DNA of 35,086 nucleotides from a virus: IMG/VR virus record IMGVR_UViG_3300032286_000535, positions 1 to 35,086 of that record; one strand, given 5' to 3'. The translations under genes and the position numbers were made by a program. This document shows, piece by piece, positions 16,124 to 24,602 of this stretch. The notes below the pieces were generated by a model that saw only the letters and a program-made list of their open reading frames with translations, was not told where the DNA came from and did no database searches. How positions within the stretch are numbered: the first letter of the stretch is position 1; each line of letters starts with the position of its first letter.

Positions 16124-17872
16124 CTACCGTACGCCGACAACCCGTAAGCCGTCGCTCCCTGCGCCTGCACCCCCTACACCGCCACCAAAGACCGTCACGT
16201 AATCTTCAAAAGTCTTGATGTTGGGGTAGTCCGCTTGAATCTGCATTCTTTTAGCCATATCCAACCAGTCTCCGCGCAACTTTTCGGTTGATACAGGCTC
16301 GCGCTTCATTGCAACAATGCGTTGGTATGCGGCAGCAGGGTCCCCTTGCGGGTTTTCCTTGGTTTTTGTTTTTTCCAGCTCCGCCATAAAAGCCATACGC
16401 GTAGGATCGTTGATTGTTGCTTTAAGCCGTTCAGTAGAACGCGCATTTTCGCCGCGCTCTCGGATAAGGGTGTTATCACGCTCTGCCGCAATCTTCTCGC
16501 GGTTGACACCAACGTCCACAGTAGCTTTGAACATCTCAGCTGCCGTTCTGCGGTTTACGTCAGCGGCCATACGAAGTCCTTCAATACCGCGCTTCTCTGC
16601 ATCTACACCAACGCTGCGGATGTCTTTCTCCGCAGCGCGGATTTCCTTGGCAGACATTTCAGCACGGTTGAGCTTCAAGTCTTCCATCTTGTCACGGGCG
16701 TCATCCAAACGCTCTTGTGCAGAGCGAATCTTGTCCAGACCGGCAGCAAACTGCTCCGTGCCGACACGCGCACCTTTGCCCACAGCTGCAGCCAACCCGC
16801 CCGGTGTGGACATGATGGCCAGCCCAGCGTTCAAGAACGCCAGCCCTGTGTTGATGTCTTTCTGCTTGCCAATGTCCGTCTCACGGTCAGACAGGCGTTT
16901 CTCTCGGCCCTTGTAGGCGTCGTCAAACTTAGCCTGATCGCGTAAAAGCGCAGCTTTGGCTTCTTCGGCGGCAGCCAGCTCTTTTGCTTCCAGCGATTTC
17001 AGCTTGTCTTCGGCGGGGTCTTTGAAGTCCTGCTTTTTCAAAATGTCCGCATACATTGCGGACAAGTCCCCAAGCCCTGCCTGTGTGGGTTGTTTTGGAC
17101 CTGCGGCCGCAGCGCCAAGTACTGCGTTGGCAGCACCGGCACCGGGGATAACACGGGGCGTAGTATCGACAGGGGGCGCGGCGGGGACCGGAGCGCCGTA
17201 AACTGCCGGGTTTACTCGTGCAGGCTGTTCAGCCCGATTAAGCATGGCCCTACTTTCTTCAGGGCTGAAAGTAGGCGCAGCTTTTGGTGCCGCTGCGGGA
17301 GCTCTGATGGGCGTAGTAGCTAACTGGGCAAGCTCCGCCTTACCTTCTGCTTCGCGCTCAGGGCTTCCAAACAGGTAGTTGGCAAAACTTGTTTTTTGGC
17401 GAGCGGCAAGTTCGTCTTGACGGCGCTGCGCCATTTCTCTTTCGCGCTCCGCCTTGATCCTGTCGGACTCCCGAATACGTTGTTGATACTCGGTGTACTG
17501 CTGCGGAAGGTTTATAAGGTCCCGCACAAACTGGGACTGCGAACCGTTGAAGCGTTCCACGTCACCACCGTCAGCAAACGCAATGATGCCGCCATCGGCA
17601 AAGTCCATATTGCCTGCGGGAAGCTGGCCGATGCCCTGATCTTCCGGCATCTGCTGGGGGACCATCTGGGCAATTTCGCTATCAACAACCTTTGGCTGTG
17701 GCTGCATACCGGCCTGACCCTGCTGGGCGATCATGGCCTGCTTCTTTTGGTTGGCGATCGACAACGCCATGGTGACCACATACGGGTCGTTGCGGTGCAG
17801 CTGCGCGTACTGCTGCAGCTGGTTCAGGGGCATGGCAGACAGCGTCTGCGTCAAGGCTTGCACATTGAGCAT
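16124..17872 (-). CDS. Putative internal virion / DNA-ejection protein (coiled coil, ADGG motifs)
   Basis: A 582-residue protein. The N-terminal ~60 residues are helical and Gln-rich (LNQLQQYAQLHRNDPYVV). Two copies of FADGG stand at 91-95 and 99-103. Charged helices follow (QRIRESDRIKAEREREMAQR), then an Ala/Pro-rich linker (~185-270), then a long region with strong coiled-coil character (~275-500). No enzyme motif is visible. It lies one base after the stop of the upstream structural gene and directly before the giant ejection protein, both on the late strand. Helical, Ala/Gln-rich proteins before a giant C-terminal gene are common in podovirus ejection modules, so an internal core or ejection role is inferred. 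Confidence 0.65.
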   Translation of the reverse strand: MLNVQALTQTLSAMPLNQLQQYAQLHRNDPYVVTMALSIANQKKQAMIAQQGQAGMQPQPKVVDSEIAQMVPQQMPEDQGIGQLPAGNMDFADGGIIAFADGGDVERFNGSQSQFVRDLINLPQQYTEYQQRIRESDRIKAEREREMAQRRQDELAARQKTSFANYLFGSPEREAEGKAELAQLATTPIRAPAAAPKAAPTFSPEESRAMLNRAEQPARVNPAVYGAPVPAAPPVDTTPRVIPGAGAANAVLGAAAAGPKQPTQAGLGDLSAMYADILKKQDFKDPAEDKLKSLEAKELAAAEEAKAALLRDQAKFDDAYKGREKRLSDRETDIGKQKDINTGLAFLNAGLAIMSTPGGLAAAVGKGARVGTEQFAAGLDKIRSAQERLDDARDKMEDLKLNRAEMSAKEIRAAEKDIRSVGVDAEKRGIEGLRMAADVNRRTAAEMFKATVDVGVNREKIAAERDNTLIRERGENARSTERLKATINDPTRMAFMAELEKTKTKENPQGDPAAAYQRIVAMKREPVSTEKLRGDWLDMAKRMQIQADYPNIKTFEDYVTVFGGGVGGAGAGSDGLRVVGVR

Positions 17873-17873
17873 C

Positions 17874-19010
17874 TTAGGCTCCCATCTTGTCGAGGGCCAA
17901 GTCCATCAGGCCACCCGGTTTCTTGTTGCGGTTGTCGGGCGCTTTGATCGCGCCGCCCTTTTTTGCGCCAAACATTTTGTTTGCGCCGTACGCAGCCGTG
18001 CCCAGTCCGGCCACTTGAGACAGCATGCTGGGTGCCGCTTGGTACTGCGTTGTCGTAGTGTTGGTCAGCGGCAGCCCGCGCAACTGGGAGTTCATGAACG
18101 CCAGCTGCTGTTGCGGGTAGTTCTGCGTGTTGGCGTAGTTCTGGATCGCTTGGTTGAGCACGTTTTGTTGCTGACCTTGCTGTTGCGCGCCAAACTGGTT
18201 TTGCAGGCCCAAGATGCTTTGTTGAGCGCCCAGCTCTTGCCCGCCAATGTTGGCCAGCTGGCCCGCGCCTTGAATGGCTTGGCCGTAACCCTGCAAGCCG
18301 AGGTTGGCCCCGAACTGCTGCGCCTGCTGGGCATTCTGGAACGCGCTTTGCAAGCCTTGCGCTTGGATGCCGCCGAGCGCTGTGTTGCGGTTGCGCTCAT
18401 TTTCAGCGGCCATGATGGCCCCACGTGAGCCGCCAAACGCTCCCGACTGAACCGCTTTCGATGCCTGCTGCGTGCCGGAAATGTCGAAGTTCCGATTGGC
18501 CTCTTGCATCTGCGAGTTGACCACGTTCTGCATGTACGGCGACATGAACCCCTGCATGGCATACGGGTTGGTGGCCATCTGGTTGTACTGGTTGCCTGCG
18601 TTCAGGCTACCCATAGCGCTGAGCCCGGCAAGGCCCGAAGCCATCCCAAACTGGCCGGGCATCTGCATACCTGCAGCGCCTTGGTAGGACTGGTTTTGCA
18701 AAGCGGACGGCCCAGCAACGGCAGACTGCGCCGCTTGTATTTCTCCTTGGCCAATACCAGCGCCTGCTTGACCAAAGGCCTGATATGGTTTGATGGTGGT
18801 GGGCTCGTACTGCCCTGTTTCCGGGTTCTGCGCGTAATTGAACAGCTGGTTCTGCGTTGCCCCCAGCATTGTTTCCACATACGGGCGTGCGTAGTCCGGG
18901 ATGCCCGACTGCATACTGGATGTGGCGCTGGGAGACGAGCCCCCGCCTCTACTCCGACCTCCGCCCAAGAGGCCCATGACCCCGACACCTGCTGAAATCC
19001 ATGCTGGCAT
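17874..19010 (-). CDS. Gln/Ala/Gly-rich putative DNA-injection protein
   Basis: A 378-residue protein. The ATG at 19010 is preferred because AAGGAG lies 7 bases upstream, and the sequence from there (PAWISAGVGVMGLLGGG) looks like a native hydrophobic N-terminus. A Ser/Gly linker, PYVETMLGATQNQLFNYAQ, long helices rich in Gln/Ala, and the conserved-looking AVQSGAFGGSRGAIMAAENE follow; the C-terminus is basic (KMFGAKKGG). The SGAFGGSR signature with Gln/Ala helices recurs in proteins of marine and freshwater podoviruses that are annotated as structural or DNA-injection proteins. Position beside the giant protein agrees. Its detailed role is inferred. Confidence 0.65.
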   Translation of the reverse strand: MPAWISAGVGVMGLLGGGRSRGGGSSPSATSSMQSGIPDYARPYVETMLGATQNQLFNYAQNPETGQYEPTTIKPYQAFGQAGAGIGQGEIQAAQSAVAGPSALQNQSYQGAAGMQMPGQFGMASGLAGLSAMGSLNAGNQYNQMATNPYAMQGFMSPYMQNVVNSQMQEANRNFDISGTQQASKAVQSGAFGGSRGAIMAAENERNRNTALGGIQAQGLQSAFQNAQQAQQFGANLGLQGYGQAIQGAGQLANIGGQELGAQQSILGLQNQFGAQQQGQQQNVLNQAIQNYANTQNYPQQQLAFMNSQLRGLPLTNTTTTQYQAAPSMLSQVAGLGTAAYGANKMFGAKKGGAIKAPDNRNKKPGGLMDLALDKMGA

Positions 19011-19020
19011 GCTCTGCTCC

Positions 19021-19749
19021 TTATGCTGGAAGATGCTTCGCAGCGTTTGTGTTTTTGGCCACGGCATTTTTTCCCGTGGTTTTAGCGCGTGTTTTTTGTA
19101 TGCGTGCCATCATGTCGTACAGCTTGCGGGCACCTGCCTCGGTCGAGCCGTTGCCGATCTCAGAGACGATACGTGCAGGGATCACAAACTCCCCGTCGGC
19201 AAGTCGTGCTGGCTGCTTGCCGCCAATCACCGCAGGGATGCTGTCCGACACGCCATCACCGGGGCCGCGCAGGAGCTGCCCACCGTCAGAGTATCCGCCA
19301 AGGCTGGCGATGCCCGCTGAGCCGCCATCCGCCATACCGCCAGCAGCATAAGGTTTGTACGTGTACGGCTGGTATGTGCTTGGGTTGAAACCATACTTGG
19401 ACAGCGGGCCGTCGTACGTTTGTGCTTGCGGCGCACCGTACATCCGGCGCTCTCGTTGCATCAGCCCCAGCAAACCAAGCCCGCCGCCGAGCATCATTTT
19501 TTGTTTGTCGGTCAGCTTGTCCAGCCCGAAAGACTTCCACAAGCTGTCAGACCCTTGATCTTGCCCCTGCATTGCGGACAACTGCAGTTGTGCCAGACCT
19601 GTGGGGTCGGCGTACATCGCTTCGGGAGACCCTACATACGCGGGGGTGCCAAACGCATCAAACGAAGTGGGTTGCTGCTCTTCAAACATCATCTCCGCTG
19701 GGTTGGTGAAATTCTCCCCTGCGTCGTAGAACATGTATTCTTCAGCCAT
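19021..19749 (-). CDS. Conserved virion-associated protein with Gly-rich centre
   Basis: A 242-residue protein. The start at 19749 has AAGGAG 7 bases before it; longer in-frame starts would run deep into the preceding acetyltransferase. The N-terminus is acidic and disordered (EEYMFYDAGENF), with a helical LTDKQKMMLGGGLGLLGLM near residue 105. Then comes a Tyr/Pro-rich part, a Gly-rich stretch with YAAGG, MADGG and YSDGG, and a compact C-terminal domain: GPGDGVSDSIPAVIGG, LADGEFVIPARIVSEIGNGS, ARKLYDMMARI. That last module is widespread among phages of this type, next to ejection or tail genes; its function is not known. It overlaps the acetyltransferase gene end by 8 bases. Confidence 0.65.
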   Translation of the reverse strand: MAEEYMFYDAGENFTNPAEMMFEEQQPTSFDAFGTPAYVGSPEAMYADPTGLAQLQLSAMQGQDQGSDSLWKSFGLDKLTDKQKMMLGGGLGLLGLMQRERRMYGAPQAQTYDGPLSKYGFNPSTYQPYTYKPYAAGGMADGGSAGIASLGGYSDGGQLLRGPGDGVSDSIPAVIGGKQPARLADGEFVIPARIVSEIGNGSTEAGARKLYDMMARIQKTRAKTTGKNAVAKNTNAAKHLPA

Positions 19750-20206
19750 TTCCGAGCTCCTTTGCCACGCACACGTGCGTTGGGGCGTACCCCTGTTGTT
19801 CGTAAAACGCGCCAAGCGGCTGCTTCAGGTTGAAGCTGGCCTCGATTTTTGCGCACCCCATATCTTTTGCCGTCTGCTCGAGACAAGCAAACATCTGTCG
19901 CCCTACACCCGCGCCTCGATGTGCTTTACTCAGGTAGTACATACCGACACAGCACATCTTCTCGTCATAAAACGGGTTGTCAAACACAAAAAACAAGAGG
20001 TATCCTACGGCCGTACCTTCCTTGCGTGCAACTATGGCCTCGGCCACCCCCAGCACGTTTTGGTTGAACTGCGGCAGCCGGTCATGAAAGTCAGCCCAGT
20101 GCTCGGCAGACAGCGCAGCAAAGTTCTCAATGTCCGCTACTTTTTCAAGTCGTACGTCCACAGGCACCACCTCGCGTGCAGTCTTTTGAGTATCCGACTT
20201 TATCAT
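19742..20206 (-). CDS. GNAT-family N-acetyltransferase
   Basis: A 154-residue protein matching the GNAT fold in length and order. An N-terminal helix pair is followed by VLGVAEAIVARKEGTAVGYLLFFV (strands 2-3), shown here only to mark the beta-hairpin. Then comes motif A, YYLSKAHRGAGVGRQMF, with the acetyl-CoA pyrophosphate loop R97-G-A-G100-V-G102, and a C-terminal NLKQPLGAFYEQQGY, the usual motif B. It would transfer an acetyl group from acetyl-CoA to an unknown amine, perhaps a protein N-terminus or lysine. Phages often carry such genes among structural genes. The start overlaps the upstream gene by four bases (ATGA), so it is co-translated with virion genes. Confidence 0.85.
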   Translation of the reverse strand: MIKSDTQKTAREVVPVDVRLEKVADIENFAALSAEHWADFHDRLPQFNQNVLGVAEAIVARKEGTAVGYLLFFVFDNPFYDEKMCCVGMYYLSKAHRGAGVGRQMFACLEQTAKDMGCAKIEASFNLKQPLGAFYEQQGYAPTHVCVAKELGNG

Positions 20207-20526
20207 GCCTTGATCCTCAGAGGGTAGCTTGACGCGGCCCCGCCGGACGTGTCCATGTAGATGTCACCAGAGCGCAAGTTGGCAAAGTCTGCCTGCGTTG
20301 GCATACTGATCACGACCGCCCCGGATGTTGGGCTGGGCTGGGCGCAGCTGATTGCTGCCACGATTTCTGTCGCGCTTCTGCGTTGCGTGGCCACCGTGAT
20401 AGGGCCAGCGCTGTCCAGCTGGTTGAAGTACTGCCGAAGGATGTTCAGCATCGAATCCATGAACTGTGCGCTGTACGTTACAGGCGCGGCGGGAAGTCGT
20501 GGGACCGTTACATTTTTTGTTGACAT
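20203..20526 (-). CDS. Small conserved phage structural-region protein
   Basis: A 107-residue protein with a clear AAGGAAA ribosome site. The N-terminal half has a helix, YSAQFMDSMLNILRQYFNQL. The C-terminal half is beta-rich, ending ADFANLRSGDIYMDTSGGA and a basic LRIKA tail. Proteins with this FNQLD...LRSGDIY layout are frequent beside tail genes in related phages, but no function is known to me. It sits between the large head-closure/tail protein and the acetyltransferase, overlapping the latter by four bases. No membrane segment or catalytic motif is visible. Confidence 0.6.
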   Translation of the reverse strand: MSTKNVTVPRLPAAPVTYSAQFMDSMLNILRQYFNQLDSAGPITVATQRRSATEIVAAISCAQPSPTSGAVVISMPTQADFANLRSGDIYMDTSGGAASSYPLRIKA

Positions 20527-20560
20527 TACATTTCCTTTTTATTTTAATTTAATACATAAG

Positions 20561-22690
20561 TCAACGTCTGCCATCTGGTCGAACATCAATTCGCGAGACG
20601 CCCAACTGCCACTGCACACCAAGCCCCTCTGTCGGTGAGTTGAGCACCCCTGAGCTGACTTTGAACGCCATCTGTCGACCACGAATGCGGACGTAGACCT
20701 GCTCGGTGAACTGCTGGACGGCATAGGTTCGCTGGCCTGCATAGTTCTGGGTGCTGGTCACACTGGGGTTGTTGGATGCCCCGTAGTTGGCACCGGGGAA
20801 GGTGCGCGGGCGCACAGTGAAGTTTGCACTGGGGTTGTTGACGAACGAGCCGTCAAAGGTCAAGTCAGGAATCAACCGCCAGACAAATCCGAAATTGTGG
20901 CCATCGCCAATGTCGAAGTCGGAAGACTGCACGTAGGCCACGATCGGCGTTGTGGTGGCGTTGGCCCCGTCATCTGTGCCGTTCTCATGGTAGACCAGCG
21001 TGGTGCTGCCTTGGGTACGCGAGGACGTGGTTGTCGGTGCCCCGTAGGTGGACGCCAAAGGATAGCTGCGCAAAGAGCTGTCCAGCCATGCAGTGCGCCC
21101 TTGAGGGATGCCGGTGTAGTTGTTCCATGTACCGTAGTACCAGACGTTGTCCAAGTAATCAAAAATCACGTACCGGTCGGTGACGTTTGAGTTGGAAGAA
21201 CAGTATGTCCACCAGACTTCGCTGTAGCCCTCGTTGGTTCCAGAGTTGACTTGGAAGCCCTGCTGCAAGTTGATGTCCGTGAAAACGTACTCGCGCAGTG
21301 TGGACGGCAAGGATTGGACCCGACCCGTGTAAACATAGAACTTGTCCATGCCCATCCAATACACCACGTTGGATGCGACCGTCACTGCGTTGGGTCCGAT
21401 GATGGAGATGTTGTCCTCCAGCAATTGGAAACCCCAGACATACGGAGCCCCAAGGTACTGCATCGAGTACACGGCGCTGTCGGTGAACACCACAATTTCT
21501 TGCCGAGACTGGATGGCCGTATAGATGGCCGAGCCGTGGCTCAACCGGTAGTCGCCCGCTTGGTTGGTGATTGCAGGCGTCCAAGTGGCAAAGCTCTCTT
21601 GGTCGGACCAGCGAATCTGCATAGGGTCTACCGCAGATGTGGCGTATACCCCTGTTGGGTCGTTGGTGCCAAAGGCAATGATGAAGCGCGAGGCGTCCGA
21701 CACGATGACGTAGTTGGCAGCAGACGGGCATGTGGCGTCAATTGACACGGTTGTGGAGCCTGACCCCGCGCCGTTCTTCACAGTCACGGAACCACTCGCC
21801 ACAAGCAGCTGTGCTCGGTCGTAGATCGTTGGGGTTACGTTGGCCGCCCACAAATAAATGCCGCCACCGCACGGGTTAAAGATCAGGTTTTCACCAAAGT
21901 TGGACTCGCTCCAAAACCGCAAGTTGACCCCCACTCCGGTGGCAGCTGCTTGACCCCAGCCAGTGGACGGGAACCCTGTAGTCACACCGCCCCAGCCGCC
22001 CGCGCCCCAGCCAGAAGCTACCGCGTAAATGTCGTTGCCAGAGCTGAGCTCGTAGTTAAACGTCGCCGTGGCGGCAGACGTACCCGAAGAAGTGGCGGCG
22101 GTGGCCACAGTGATGGTGTACGTGTTGGCGTCAATGACGGTAACCTGATACATCACAGGCGCAGCTGTAGTGCCCATCGTCGCCGCAGGGATACCGTTGA
22201 CAGCGCCAGAGGTGGCTGTGACTGTGACGAAGTCGCCAGTCTGTGCGCCGTGCGCCGGGTCGTTTACCGTCACAACGCGGGAAAGGTTGACGGTGGTAAA
22301 CGCATTGGCCACAGTAGTGCGGGTCAAGCGAATGGGCGTCACATCGTAGTACGAACCGTTGACGCCGTCCTGAATGTAGAACTTCAGGTTGGTGCCAAAG
22401 GACAGCAGGTTGCTGCCCGTCAACGTGACCCAGTTCCACATCGAACGGCAAATGCCCCACAACGTGCCAGACGGAGGGGTCGGCATTGTGGTGGCGTACG
22501 CAGTGCCGTAGGTAGCCACCGTGGCCACGTTAGGCGACACAGCGCCAGAATCCTTTACCCAGCCACCGAGCTTCTCTGGTTGCCCCGAACGAAAACGAAT
22601 TTTGTCCGACTCATACCACCCACCTTCGTTGGCGTACGACGTGTTTTCACGGTTTACCCCGGGACGAAGGAGGAGCTTTTGGAGCGGCAT
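20561..22690 (-). CDS. Large beta-rich head-closure/tail protein (packaged-DNA stabilisation-like)
   Basis: A 709-residue protein almost entirely of beta strands, with many Thr/Gly/Trp residues and few charged helices. It opens LLLRPGVNRENTSYANEGGW and continues with KIRFRSGQPEKLGGW, a start seen in many uncultured podovirus-like phages. Repeated Trp/Tyr-containing strands (for example WGAGGWGGVTTGF, VVYWMGMDKFYVYTG, SEVWWTYC) suggest a beta-propeller or barrel. In P22-like phages a beta-propeller protein (gp10) closes the head and stabilises packaged DNA; a similar role is plausible here but rests on architecture and position, not residue identity. It lies between the lysis cassette and the ejection module. 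A tail-spike-like role is the alternative. Confidence 0.5.
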   Translation of the reverse strand: MPLQKLLLRPGVNRENTSYANEGGWYESDKIRFRSGQPEKLGGWVKDSGAVSPNVATVATYGTAYATTMPTPPSGTLWGICRSMWNWVTLTGSNLLSFGTNLKFYIQDGVNGSYYDVTPIRLTRTTVANAFTTVNLSRVVTVNDPAHGAQTGDFVTVTATSGAVNGIPAATMGTTAAPVMYQVTVIDANTYTITVATAATSSGTSAATATFNYELSSGNDIYAVASGWGAGGWGGVTTGFPSTGWGQAAATGVGVNLRFWSESNFGENLIFNPCGGGIYLWAANVTPTIYDRAQLLVASGSVTVKNGAGSGSTTVSIDATCPSAANYVIVSDASRFIIAFGTNDPTGVYATSAVDPMQIRWSDQESFATWTPAITNQAGDYRLSHGSAIYTAIQSRQEIVVFTDSAVYSMQYLGAPYVWGFQLLEDNISIIGPNAVTVASNVVYWMGMDKFYVYTGRVQSLPSTLREYVFTDINLQQGFQVNSGTNEGYSEVWWTYCSSNSNVTDRYVIFDYLDNVWYYGTWNNYTGIPQGRTAWLDSSLRSYPLASTYGAPTTTSSRTQGSTTLVYHENGTDDGANATTTPIVAYVQSSDFDIGDGHNFGFVWRLIPDLTFDGSFVNNPSANFTVRPRTFPGANYGASNNPSVTSTQNYAGQRTYAVQQFTEQVYVRIRGRQMAFKVSSGVLNSPTEGLGVQWQLGVSRIDVRPDGRR

Positions 22691-22697
22691 GGATGTC

Positions 22698-23210
22698 TCA
22701 AGCAGTCATAGTGGTGGCGTTGGATTGAACGTCCGCCACGCGGCGGCTCCAGCCTTTACCAAATGTAGCCCAATGCGGCAAGTCCATCAAGAAAGACAGG
22801 CGGCGCTTGGCGTAATCCTCGACGAGCTCGGCAGGGTCTCGGGCGTTTACAGCAGCCAGCGTCTTGGGGCCGATGCCACCATCCTGCTCAACACCAACGC
22901 ACGCTTGCAACCACTTGGCTGCTCGGCCCGGGCCGCTGTTTACCGCAGCGTCGAACACGGTGTAATCCACACCTGTCGGTAAATCGTCACCTCTAACTTT
23001 GTCCCAGTATTTGGCTCTGTACATGGGGGCCACCTGCACGGGGGTCAGATCGCGCATTGTCTTTTCATCGACAGGATGGCCAACCCACTCTTCCCAAACT
23101 CGCTTGGTCACGCCGAGGTTGGTCATGCCGCCGGGATCAGCTGGATGGTTGACGTAGCCGCCTTCGTGGTGCAGAACTTTTTGCAGTGCTTCAGCGAAAT
23201 TTTCTTTCAT
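22698..23210 (-). CDS. Endolysin, GH108 family with peptidoglycan-binding domain
   Basis: A 170-residue glycoside hydrolase family 108 muramidase. Residues 14-35 hold the family signature HHEGGYVNHPADPGGMTNLG, in which E16 of EGGY is the expected catalytic acid. A helical middle follows, with LTPVQVAPMYRAKYWDKV and FDAAVNSGPGRAAKWLQ. The C-terminal domain (~90-165) has the DGGIGPKTLAAV repeat motif of peptidoglycan-binding type 3. There is no signal peptide, so release through a holin is expected, and the holin-like gene directly upstream overlaps it by four bases (ATGA). It degrades the peptidoglycan glycan backbone at the end of infection. Length is normal for the family. Confidence 0.92.
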   Translation of the reverse strand: MKENFAEALQKVLHHEGGYVNHPADPGGMTNLGVTKRVWEEWVGHPVDEKTMRDLTPVQVAPMYRAKYWDKVRGDDLPTGVDYTVFDAAVNSGPGRAAKWLQACVGVEQDGGIGPKTLAAVNARDPAELVEDYAKRRLSFLMDLPHWATFGKGWSRRVADVQSNATTMTA

Positions 23211-23671
23211 TTTGCATCCTTGAGTTTCTGGATTTCACTTGCCTTGTCCTTGGAGCCTTGCGAGCTGCCACGGTGGAAGTTCAGTACGGTACCGCACATA
23301 GTGATGAGCGACCCGAGCGCCATGTAAACGAGCTCCTTGTTTGCCTCTGGCACGCCTTTGATGAACGCAAACCATGCGAGAAAGATGGTGGCCGAGACGA
23401 TGCCGATGTCGAGCGCGTAGGCCGTGTTCTTGGCCAGCCAAGAGGCGTTGGTGGACTCTTGCACCTTGGCGTTCATGTCGCGGGCGCTGTCGGTGTTGGC
23501 GTTGGCAATCTCCAGCACCTTGGTGTCGTTGGCCATCTGGGCCAGTTCCCCGTTTTGCTGCATCTGGGCCAACTCTAACTTTGCGGCAGCGGCAGCGGCT
23601 GGATCAGGCAGGAAGCGATCAATCAGCTTGCCACCAATGGCCGCCAGTGGGTTCAGGTCGCTCAGCGTCAT
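23207..23671 (-). CDS. Holin of the 3TM / gene-transfer-agent type
   Basis: A 154-residue membrane protein. The N-terminal ~80 residues are helical and polar, beginning LNPLAAIGGKLIDRFLPDP, a usual opening for this family. Two hydrophobic spans are clear: ~84-105 (ALDIGIVSATIFLAWFAFI) and ~113-132 (LVYMALGSLITMCGTVL). The end is NFHRGSSQGSKDK, close to the FGSSxGS tail of 3TM holins. The N-terminal amphipathic part may supply the third membrane contact. It would form the membrane lesion that lets the adjoining GH108 endolysin reach the cell wall. It lies one base after the preceding membrane-protein gene and overlaps the endolysin gene. Confidence 0.75.
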   Translation of the reverse strand: MTLSDLNPLAAIGGKLIDRFLPDPAAAAAAKLELAQMQQNGELAQMANDTKVLEIANANTDSARDMNAKVQESTNASWLAKNTAYALDIGIVSATIFLAWFAFIKGVPEANKELVYMALGSLITMCGTVLNFHRGSSQGSKDKASEIQKLKDAK

Positions 23672-23672
23672 A

Positions 23673-24083
23673 TCATTTCCCCGTGGTAATGGTGTCGTCG
23701 CCCTTGCTGACCGTGACCTTCTCGCCTTCGACCGTGACCCTCATGGGCTGCTCCTTGCGATCCAGTTTGTCCAGCTTGTCAATCAGGCTCTTGATGACTT
23801 CAAACTCAGGCTTCTCTTGCTTGGGGTTGGCCCCGGCGATGCCGTTGAGCATGGCGATCAAAGCAGTCAAGGCCGCAGACACCAGACCAATCACGGCGGC
23901 AATCTTGGACTCCTCAAGCACAAGGCTGGAGGCTACGCCCACCACAACAATGGCGGTGATGTACGCCAGACCGTGCTTGCCGATGGCTTTGCCTGCGACT
24001 TCTTTTGCGGTGCTTTGCGCTTCAAGCCGGTCGAGTTCCTGCCGGGCCTGCGCTTTGATTGCTTGCAGCTCTTGGGGGTCCAT
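23673..24083 (-). CDS. Two-helix membrane protein of the lysis cassette
   Basis: A 136-residue protein with a charged N-terminal helix (~1-32, QELQAIKAQARQELDRLEAQ). Two hydrophobic spans follow at ~38-56 (LAYITAIVVVGVASSLVL) and ~60-84 (AAVIGLVSAALTALIAML). The C-terminal domain is polar (KSLIDKLDKLDRKEQ, then a beta-like MRVTVEGEKVTVSKGDD). Next to the holin and endolysin it could be a second holin, an antiholin or an inner-membrane spanin-like partner. The lack of a Cys lipobox or an Rz-type periplasmic coil argues against a typical spanin. It is the first gene of the lysis set and ends one base before the holin start. Confidence 0.6.
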   Translation of the reverse strand: MDPQELQAIKAQARQELDRLEAQSTAKEVAGKAIGKHGLAYITAIVVVGVASSLVLEESKIAAVIGLVSAALTALIAMLNGIAGANPKQEKPEFEVIKSLIDKLDKLDRKEQPMRVTVEGEKVTVSKGDDTITTGK

Positions 24084-24095
24084 ACATTACTCCGT

Positions 24096-24563
24096 TTACA
24101 AAGTTGGCGGTGTTGGCCAGTTGATGTGCTCTGGAAAACCTGCTTGCGCAGTGATATCTCGCAATGCTTGACGGTACACGGCCCAAGCAGCGCGTTGCGT
24201 TTCATCTATCGGAGAGTCCGCAAGCTGCGTCCAATCGGATGTGCGCAACATGCTGTTTCGTTGCCGACGGCTTGCAGTTTCTGCGCTTTCAGCGGGGGCG
24301 GGAGGAGCCGGTTCTGGCACCACCTCAGCAAAAACAACACCTGCCATGTCCTGCCCTAGCAAATCCGCAACAACAGCGTTTTCCCCTTTAAGCCACTTCT
24401 TAATTGGAGCCGCTGCCTCGACGGCGGCAACGATTTCTTCACTGGTTGCCGTCTCAGGAACATACACCCAGCCGCCCAGCGGCTCATGTCCTTCTGCTTG
24501 ATACACCACAAACACGCGGTCTTCGAGTGGGTAGTAGTTTTCAATCTTGTATATAAAGTTCAT
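24096..24563 (-). CDS. Tail-assembly chaperone-like protein
   Basis: A 155-residue protein. Residues ~100-155 match the phage tail-assembly chaperone family (PF16778-like): RNSMLRTSDWTQLADSPID, AAWAVYRQALRDITAQ and a final INWPTPP. The N-terminal ~80 residues form a small alpha/beta domain (IENYYPLEDRVFVVYQAE, LGGWVYVPETATSEEIV). A Pro/Ala-rich linker joins the two. Proteins with this C-terminal signature usually lie next to tail-fibre genes and are believed to help their assembly, which agrees with the repeat-rich fibre genes just upstream. It has a GGAG ribosome site. No catalytic motif is present, and the chaperone function is inferred from the family. Confidence 0.75.
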   Translation of the reverse strand: MNFIYKIENYYPLEDRVFVVYQAEGHEPLGGWVYVPETATSEEIVAAVEAAAPIKKWLKGENAVVADLLGQDMAGVVFAEVVPEPAPPAPAESAETASRRQRNSMLRTSDWTQLADSPIDETQRAAWAVYRQALRDITAQAGFPEHINWPTPPTL

Positions 24564-24602
24564 GTTTTCTCCAAAAGGTGTTTAACAGTTTTGCGGGGGG
24601 CA

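Noticed and set aside
21950-22711. Plus-strand open frame of 253 codons opposite the large beta-rich protein
   Set aside because: Arg/Val/Gly-rich shadow of Thr/Gly/Val codons on the minus strand; no ribosome site.
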